Positions 53,143 through 58,049 of a stretch of 58,049 nucleotides of DNA are shown here, piece after piece. A program made the position numbers and the translations under genes. Under the pieces are notes generated by a model that was not told the DNA's origin, made no database searches, and saw only the letters and a program-made list of their open reading frames with translations. This stretch comes from Ectopseudomonas mendocina (GTDB lineage: Bacteria; Pseudomonadota; Gammaproteobacteria; Pseudomonadales; Pseudomonadaceae). Location of the stretch: positions 1-58,049 of the forward strand of contig NZ_VRYE01000001.1 in assembly GCF_008041835.1 (NCBI RefSeq). Reading direction: 5' to 3'. Positions within the stretch are counted from its first letter, which is position 1. The number at the start of each line of letters is the position of its first letter.

Positions 53143-53865
53143 ATGACTGATCCAGCCCCACATGCCGTCGCCCGCCTGCGCGCAGAGCGCCTGGCGCGCA
53201 GTATCAAGCCTTTCGTCGCCCGTGGTTCACGCGCCGAGCGCTGCCCGCACTGCCGGGTGCAGCCGACCCATTGCCTATGCGCCTGGCGCCCGCAGGTCGA
53301 GTCCAATGCCGCCATGTGCCTGGTGATGCATGACATTGAGGCGTTGAAGCCGAGCAATACCGGCTGGCTGATCGCTGATGTGGTGCCTGAAACCCACGCC
53401 TTCGGATGGACGCGCACTGCCGTCGACCCCGCGCTGCTGGAGTTGTTGGCCGATCCACAGTGGCAGCCCTATCTGGTCTTTCCCGGTGAGTACGTGGCGC
53501 CGTCGCGCGTGGTCGAGGAGGTGACATTGGCGCCCGGCAAGCGGCCGCTGTTCGTGCTGCTCGATGCCACCTGGACCGAGGCGCGCAAGATGTTTCGCAA
53601 GAGCCCGTATCTGGATGCGCTGCCAGTGCTGAGCCTGACGCCGGCGCAACTATCGCGCTATCGCCTGCGTCGCTCCACACGTGGCGAGCACCTGTGCACC
53701 GCCGAGGTAGCTGCCATGTGCCTGGAGCTGGCTGGCGACCTGCGTGCCGGCGAGGCGCTGGACGATTATCTCGATGTGTTCAGCCAGCACTACCTGGCTG
53801 CCAAACGGCGTCTGCCGCTGGATCTCAACGACGCTCTGCACCAGCGTTTGCAGACGTACCCCTGA
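53143..53865 (+). CDS. DTW-domain tRNA aminocarboxypropyltransferase (TapT/TuaA type)
   Basis: DTW proteins add a 3-amino-3-carboxypropyl group from SAM to U47 of tRNA (TapT in E. coli). The 240-residue product has the zinc knuckle C-P-H-C-R-V-Q-P-T-H-C-L-C, N-T-G-W near residue 70, the signature D-A-T-W-T-E-A-R-K-M-F and the late S-T-R-G-E-H-L-C-T-A-E. The ATG at 53143 is chosen for its position and family length; the frame is open upstream. Its last 41 bases overlap the convergent EamA gene. Confidence 0.88.
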   Translation: MTDPAPHAVARLRAERLARSIKPFVARGSRAERCPHCRVQPTHCLCAWRPQVESNAAMCLVMHDIEALKPSNTGWLIADVVPETHAFGWTRTAVDPALLELLADPQWQPYLVFPGEYVAPSRVVEEVTLAPGKRPLFVLLDATWTEARKMFRKSPYLDALPVLSLTPAQLSRYRLRRSTRGEHLCTAEVAAMCLELAGDLRAGEALDDYLDVFSQHYLAAKRRLPLDLNDALHQRLQTYP

Positions 53866-54751
53866 GTTCGCTGGGCAGTGGCTTGGGCCACAGCTGCGCC
53901 AGCAGCATGCCGCCAAACATCAGCGCACAACCCAGATAGCCGCGCGGCGCCAGCACTTCGCTCAACAACAGGGCGCCGGCGATGGCGGCGAACACGGCTT
54001 CCAGCGAGAGGATGATCGCCGCATGCGAGGCGATGGCATGCTGCTGCGCCACCACCTGCAGGGTGAAACCGATCGCCACGCCGAACACGCCGCCGTAGAG
54101 AATGGCCGGCCCGGCGGCAATGATGCCGTCCAGTGTCGCGCTCTCGAACACCAGCGCCAGGGCCAGACTGATCACCGCGCAGGTGGCGAACTGGATGAAG
54201 GCCAGGCGCAGCGGGTCGTGACGGCTGGCGAAGAATCCCACCAGCAACACATGCACGCCCCAGACGAAGGCACCAGCCAACTGCAGCCAGTCGCCGGAGG
54301 CTACGGTGAATCCTTCGCCGACGCTGAGCAGGAACATGCCGACCACTGCCAGGCTGGCGCCCAACCAGATGCCGGCGCTGCTGCGCTGGCCGATCAGCAA
54401 GCCGAGAATCGGTACCACGATCACGTACAACCCGGTGATGAAGCCTGAGTTGGTCACCGTGGTGAACAGCAGGCCGACCTGCTGCAGATTGATCCCTAGC
54501 GATAGCGCCAGGCCCATGATCACGCCACCCACCAGCAGGTTGCGATTCAGCGGTGCAGCGGGGCGCTGCTGGCGACGTTGCAGCAAAGCCAGCACCGGCA
54601 ACAGGACCAGGCAGGCGAGGGCGAAGCGCAGGCCGGTATAAAGGAAGGGGCCGATGTTATCCATGCCCAGACGCTGGGCGACGAAGGCGCTGCCCCAGAT
54701 CATCGCGGTAATCAGCATCAACAGGTCAGCGCGCAGGGCTTGGCTTCGCAT
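53825..54751 (-). CDS. EamA-family (DMT) transporter
   Basis: The 308-residue protein has ten hydrophobic helices in two EamA halves. The first starts L-M-L-I-T-A-M-I-W-G-S-A-F-V-A-Q, and the second half carries G-D-W-L-Q-L-A-G-A-F-V-W-G. I-I-L-S-L-E-A-V-F-A-A-I-A-G is the usual ninth-helix motif. The substrate is unknown. The ATG at 54751 is by family start; the ribosome binding site is weak. The 3' end overlaps the DTW gene by 41 bases tail-to-tail. Confidence 0.88.
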   Translation of the reverse strand: MRSQALRADLLMLITAMIWGSAFVAQRLGMDNIGPFLYTGLRFALACLVLLPVLALLQRRQQRPAAPLNRNLLVGGVIMGLALSLGINLQQVGLLFTTVTNSGFITGLYVIVVPILGLLIGQRSSAGIWLGASLAVVGMFLLSVGEGFTVASGDWLQLAGAFVWGVHVLLVGFFASRHDPLRLAFIQFATCAVISLALALVFESATLDGIIAAGPAILYGGVFGVAIGFTLQVVAQQHAIASHAAIILSLEAVFAAIAGALLLSEVLAPRGYLGCALMFGGMLLAQLWPKPLPSELRGTSANAGAERR

Positions 54752-54954
54752 CAGGGCTTCTCGGCAGGAAAGCTGCGCATCGTGCCGCAAAGCATTGAGC
54801 TTGACCACCCCGCCACAGCTCGGCATGCTGAGCGCCGCCGTCGGTCCGAGTGGGGAGTCTGTGATGCTCAATGAGCAGGCTTGAGCGGGTCTTCAGGCGA
54901 AAAGCACTGCCATACTCACCTCAGTGCCACTTATAACAAGAACAGGATCTGCCA

Positions 54955-55605
54955 ATGGCCGCCTACGAAATCCTGATTGCCGACGACCACCCGCTGTTTC
55001 GCAGCGCGCTACAACAAGCATTGACCCTGGGCCTGGGACCTGAAGTGCGTCTGGTAGAAGCTGCCAGCATCGCCGAGCTTGAAGGCCACCTGGCTGAAAA
55101 AAGTGATTGGGACCTGGTCCTGCTCGACCTCAATATGCCCGGTGCCTACGGCTTTTCCGGTCTGGTACTGCTGCGTGGGCAGTACCCGCAGATCCCTGTG
55201 GTGATGATCTCCGCTCAGGAAGAGGCGTCCGTGGTCAACCGCTCCCGCGAGTTCGGCGCCAGTGGCTTCATCCCCAAATCCAGCCCGCTGGAAACCTTGC
55301 AGCAAGCGGTGCGACACGTACTCGATGGTGACACCTGGTGGCCACCGCTGGCCGAGGAGGGCGCGCCGGTTTCCGCCGAGGCCAAGGCCGCGAGTGCCGG
55401 CCTGGCGAGCCTCACGCCACAGCAGTTCCGGGTGCTGACCATGGTCTGCGAAGGGTTGCTGAACAAGCAGATCGCCTACGAGCTGGGCGTATCCGAAGCC
55501 ACCGTCAAGGCGCATGTGACGGCGATCTTCCGTAAGCTGGGCGTGCGCACTCGCACTCAGGCGGCGTTGCTGTTGCAGCAGATGGAATCGATCCCCGCGC
55601 AGTGA
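54955..55605 (+). CDS. erdR: LuxR-type response regulator ErdR
   Basis: A 216-residue NarL/FixJ regulator. The receiver has D10-D11, phospho-acceptor Asp58 in L-L-D-L-N-M-P-G-A and Lys in I-P-K-S-S-P. The LuxR helix-turn-helix is T-P-Q-Q-F-R-V-L-T-M-V-C-E-G-L-L-N-K-Q-I-A-Y-E-L. The sequence is nearly the same as I recall for P. aeruginosa ErdR (PA3604), which controls ethanol/acetate metabolism genes such as acsA in pseudomonads. No sensor kinase adjoins it; dgkA downstream is the same as in P. aeruginosa. Confidence 0.88.
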   Translation: MAAYEILIADDHPLFRSALQQALTLGLGPEVRLVEAASIAELEGHLAEKSDWDLVLLDLNMPGAYGFSGLVLLRGQYPQIPVVMISAQEEASVVNRSREFGASGFIPKSSPLETLQQAVRHVLDGDTWWPPLAEEGAPVSAEAKAASAGLASLTPQQFRVLTMVCEGLLNKQIAYELGVSEATVKAHVTAIFRKLGVRTRTQAALLLQQMESIPAQ

Positions 55606-55710
55606 GCTGCGCTGCGTTGAAAGCAAGCTCGGCTTGCTCATTTACAGCCAGTAAATTGCGCAGTCTCACTTGCTTTCGCCTTGCATCCCTCTAGCTCGCG
55701 ATCTCGTAGA
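55606..55710. repeat. dispersed repeat sharing a core with the MITE at 32141
   Basis: The region between erdR and dgkA contains TGCTCATTTACAGC (about 55635-55649), then GTAAA and GCCTTGCAT (about 55678-55686). The same three blocks occur in the same order and similar spacing inside the element at 32213-32264. The copy starts with an AGCAAG...CTTGCT hairpin. No matching terminal repeats were found, so it is a relative or a fragment. Confidence 0.65.
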
Positions 55711-55769
55711 TAGGTTCTCGCGCTGTGGATGCAGTAAGCTGCGCGCCTCTTCCGGAAGGGGTGAGGCGC

Positions 55770-56135
55770 ATGTCGCCATTCAAGGGCCAGACCGGCCTGA
55801 AACGTATCCTCAATGCCGCCAGCTATTCGCTCGATGGCCTGCGCGCCGCGTTCTTCGGCGAGGCAGCCTTTCGCCAGCTGGTGTTGCTCAATCTGGTGCT
55901 GATTCCATCGGCTTTCCTGCTCGACGTCAGTCGAGGCGAGCGCGCGTTGATGGTGGCCGTGTGTCTGCTGGCGCTGATCGTCGAGTTACTCAATTCGGCC
56001 ATCGAGGCAGCCATCGATCGCATTTCCCTGGAGCGCCACCCGCTGTCGAAGAACGCCAAGGACATGGGCAGCGCCGCGCAGTTCGTCGCGCTGGGCATGA
56101 TCGCCTCGGTCTGGGCGGTCATCCTGCTTGGCTGA
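55770..56135 (+). CDS. dgkA: diacylglycerol kinase
   Basis: The 121-residue product is a bacterial integral-membrane DgkA: S-P-F-K-G-Q-T-G-L-K-R-I-L-N-A, then S-L-D-G-L-R-A-A-F-F-G-E-A-A-F-R-Q and the catalytic stretch V-E-L-L-N-S-A-I-E-A-A-I-D-R. Three membrane helices form the trimer core. It phosphorylates diacylglycerol from osmoregulated glucan or LPS modification. The ATG at 55770 is preceded by GTGAGG. It ends 3 bases before the convergent finR. Confidence 0.94.
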   Translation: MSPFKGQTGLKRILNAASYSLDGLRAAFFGEAAFRQLVLLNLVLIPSAFLLDVSRGERALMVAVCLLALIVELLNSAIEAAIDRISLERHPLSKNAKDMGSAAQFVALGMIASVWAVILLG

Positions 56136-56138
56136 AAC

Positions 56139-57065
56139 TCAGATGATCGGCGGCAGGACGATCTGGTCGCTACGGCTGACGCCTGCGGTCAGCGAGCGAC
56201 ATTGCTCGAGAAACTCGCGCATCGCTGCCGTGCGGTACTTCTGCTTGTGCCAGATGAAGTAGAACTGCCGGCGCAGATCCAGTTGCGGGGTTTCCACCGG
56301 CATCAGGCTGCCCCGGCGGAAGGCGTCGCGCAGCGCCAGACGCGAGATGCAGCCGATGCCCAGGCCGGATTCCACCGCACGCTTGATCGCCTCGGTGTGT
56401 TCCAGCTCCAGGCGGATGTTGAGGTTGCGCGGGTGATGGCGCATGGCCTGGTCGAAGGTCAGCCGCGTGCCCGAGCCCTGTTCACGCAGAATCCAGGCTT
56501 CGTGCGTCAGTTCTTCCAGGCTGGCGCTGCCACGCCCAGCCAGTGGGTGCTGTGGCGCACAGAACACCACCAGTTCGTCCTCGACCCAGGGCTGCACCTC
56601 GATATCCGGGTGCTGGCAGTCGCCTTCGATCAAGCCCAGGTCCAGCTCGTAGTGAGCGATCTGTTGCACCACATGAGCGGTGTTATGCACCTGCAGCTTC
56701 ACCCGGCATTCAGGGTGGCGCTGCATGAAGCTGCCAATCAGCAGGGTGGCCAGATAGTTGCCCACGGTCAGGGTGGCGCCGACGTTCAGCGAGCCATAAC
56801 CGCTCTTGCCCCCCAGCAGGCGTTCGATTTCGCGCGCCTGGTCGATCAGGGCTACGGCCTCGGGCAGGAGCTGCCGGCCCAGGGCGTTGAGCGCCAGGCG
56901 CTTGCCGGCGCGATCGAACAGCTGGCAGTCGGATTGGCGTTCCAGTTCGGTCAGCGAAGTGCTGGTCGCAGACTGCGACAATGCGAGCGATTGCGCGGCG
57001 CGGGAAACGCTCTCATGCTGCGCCACGGCGACGAACACCTGAAGTTGTCTGAGAGTAAATCGCAT
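56139..57065 (-). CDS. finR: LysR-type regulator FinR
   Basis: A 308-residue LysR-type regulator with an N-terminal helix-turn-helix (L-R-Q-L-Q-V-F-V-A-V-A-Q-H-E-S-V-S-R-A-A-Q, then S-Q-S-A-T-S-T-S-L-T-E-L-E) and a periplasmic-binding-fold effector domain. In P. putida and P. aeruginosa FinR activates the divergent fprA gene under redox stress. The same divergent layout is seen here. A TATCG-N7-CGATA box overlaps its own start codon, fitting autoregulation. Confidence 0.88.
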   Translation of the reverse strand: MRFTLRQLQVFVAVAQHESVSRAAQSLALSQSATSTSLTELERQSDCQLFDRAGKRLALNALGRQLLPEAVALIDQAREIERLLGGKSGYGSLNVGATLTVGNYLATLLIGSFMQRHPECRVKLQVHNTAHVVQQIAHYELDLGLIEGDCQHPDIEVQPWVEDELVVFCAPQHPLAGRGSASLEELTHEAWILREQGSGTRLTFDQAMRHHPRNLNIRLELEHTEAIKRAVESGLGIGCISRLALRDAFRRGSLMPVETPQLDLRRQFYFIWHKQKYRTAAMREFLEQCRSLTAGVSRSDQIVLPPII

Positions 57066-57081
57066 ATCGATATAACCGATA
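57065..57081. promoter_or_regulatory. LysR-type box (T-N11-A) in the finR-fprA intergenic region
   Basis: TATCG (57065-57069) and CGATA (57077-57081) form a perfect dyad with 7-base centre, containing a T-N11-A core (57067 and 57079). It covers the first codon of finR and lies upstream of a likely fprA promoter. Binding by FinR is inferred. Confidence 0.55.
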
Positions 57082-57102
57082 ACCTATATCTTGATAATCC
57101 AC

Positions 57103-57131
57103 TTAACAGATATTGTTGCCGCGAATAGAAT
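57103..57131 (+). promoter_or_regulatory. predicted fprA promoter
   Basis: TTAACA (57103-57108), 17 bases and TAGAAT (57126-57131) lie 48 bases before the fprA start and just downstream of the LysR-type box, the position expected for an activated promoter. Confidence 0.5.
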
Positions 57132-57178
57132 GCCGCGCAATCGCGCCTTTGGCGCTGTCGTTTTTCGAGGAAATCATC

Positions 57179-57958
57179 ATGAGCAATATGAACGTCGAGC
57201 GTGTGCTCAGCGTCCACCACTGGAACGATACGCTGTTCAGCTTCAAGTGCACCCGTGATCCGGGCCTGCGCTTCGAGAATGGCCAGTTCGTGATGATCGG
57301 CCTGCAGCAGGAAAACGGCCGCCCGCTGATGCGCGCCTACTCTATCGCCAGCCCGAACTGGGAAGAGCATCTGGAGTTCTTCAGCATCAAGGTGCCGGAC
57401 GGCCCGCTGACCTCGCAGCTGCAGCACCTCAAGGAAGGCGACGAGATCATCATCAGCAAGAAGCCCACCGGCACCCTGGTGCTCGATGACCTCAATCCGG
57501 GCAAGCACCTCTATCTGCTGTCCACTGGTACCGGCCTGGCGCCGTTCATGAGCGTGATTCAGGACCCGGAAACCTACGAGCGTTTCGAGAAGGTGATTCT
57601 GGTTCACGGCGTGCGTTATGTGAACGAAGTGGCCTATCGCGAGTTCATCACCGAGCACCTGCCGCGCAACGAGTTCTTTGGCGATGCGCTGAAAGAGAAG
57701 CTGATCTACTACCCCACCGTGACCCGTGAGCCGTTCGAGAACCAGGGCCGCCTGACCGACCTGATGCGCAGCGGCAAGCTGTTCGCCGACATCGGCCTGC
57801 CGCCGATCAATCCGCAGAACGACCGCGCCATGATCTGCGGTAGCCCGAGCATGCTCGACGAGACCAGCGCAGTGCTTGACAGCTTCGGTCTGAAGATCTC
57901 CCCGCGCATGCGTGAGCCGGGGGACTACCTGATCGAGCGCGCCTTCGTGGAAAAATAA
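57179..57958 (+). CDS. fprA: ferredoxin-NADP+ reductase FprA
   Basis: The 259-residue flavoprotein moves electrons between NADPH and ferredoxin or flavodoxin. FAD-binding R-A-Y-S-I-A-S and S-I-K-V-P-D-G-P-L-T, and the NADP-binding S-T-G-T-G-L-A-P-F and C-G-S-P-S-M-L, are present. The C-terminus ends R-A-F-V-E-K as in bacterial subclass I enzymes of Pseudomonas. GAGG precedes the ATG at 57179. It is divergent from finR, its known activator in other pseudomonads. Confidence 0.95.
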   Translation: MSNMNVERVLSVHHWNDTLFSFKCTRDPGLRFENGQFVMIGLQQENGRPLMRAYSIASPNWEEHLEFFSIKVPDGPLTSQLQHLKEGDEIIISKKPTGTLVLDDLNPGKHLYLLSTGTGLAPFMSVIQDPETYERFEKVILVHGVRYVNEVAYREFITEHLPRNEFFGDALKEKLIYYPTVTREPFENQGRLTDLMRSGKLFADIGLPPINPQNDRAMICGSPSMLDETSAVLDSFGLKISPRMREPGDYLIERAFVEK

Positions 57959-58049
57959 GCGCCACCGTTCAACGACAAAGCCGCCCGATGGGTAATGCCA
58001 GTCAGTTAAGCCGTTGCACTCGATCTTTGTAATTACATGGACTCGCCCA

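Noticed and set aside
1..58049. CRISPR array, rRNA genes, phage structural genes, plasmid origin
   Set aside because: No regularly spaced direct repeats, rRNA sequence, capsid or terminase motifs, or iteron clusters were seen.
57959..58049. Start of a further gene at the right edge
   Set aside because: The last 91 bases show no ribosome binding site with a supported frame and no clear terminator.

Overview
The window reads as a Pseudomonas chromosome, most likely from the P. mendocina / pseudoalcaligenes / oleovorans side of the genus. This is inferred from the GC-rich genes, the gene order and the repeat families, and no species search was possible. The backbone from about 7,220 to the right end carries well-known Pseudomonas blocks: mlaA, proS, aspS-yebC-ruvCAB, ybgC-tolQRAB-pal-cpoB, queE-queC-tRNA-Lys-nadA, erdR-dgkA and finR/fprA.

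Region 1 (1-7,220) is a foreign, clearly AT-richer island. It starts with the tail of an IS transposase and a headless large serine recombinase. Next comes a rightward operon of small unknown proteins. Three of them carry the same C-x2-C-x12/13-C-S-x2-C zinc knuckle, one is a ribbon-helix-helix-like protein and one is an HNH-like protein. A leftward pair of lipoproteins with a shared C-terminal tail follows. The island ends with a small serine resolvase preceded by a res site whose spacing matches the Tn3 type. On its right the island cuts a pirin gene after codon 73.

Region 2 (7,440-33,500) is mainly envelope and metabolism: mlaA coupled to an exported alpha/beta hydrolase, an SDR, a CynX-type transporter, YnfA, a phosphate-porin-like protein, an exported pyrophosphatase, PutP, an atypical class A penicillin-binding protein, ProS, an OprD-type porin, HIT and SlyX proteins, a membrane-anchored cold-shock domain, a diguanylate cyclase, Dps and an Hpt protein. 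A 156-bp MITE-like element with TTAG target duplications lies between the cyclase and dps.

Region 3 (33,700-47,110) is the conserved informational and Tol-Pal core: aspartyl-tRNA synthetase, YebC, the Holliday-junction RuvC/A/B set, the Tol-Pal envelope machine with YbgC and CpoB, queuosine synthesis, tRNA-Lys(UUU) and quinolinate synthase.

Region 4 (47,200-58,049) holds a LOG-family protein, a beta-CASP nuclease divergent from a phosphoketolase with an Anr-like box between them, a CopG/Arc-like small gene broken at a run of seven G, a PA3611-like secreted protein, the DTW enzyme overlapping tail-to-tail with an EamA transporter, ErdR, DgkA, and the divergent finR/fprA redox pair. The least explained content is the island operon at 1,967-4,936.
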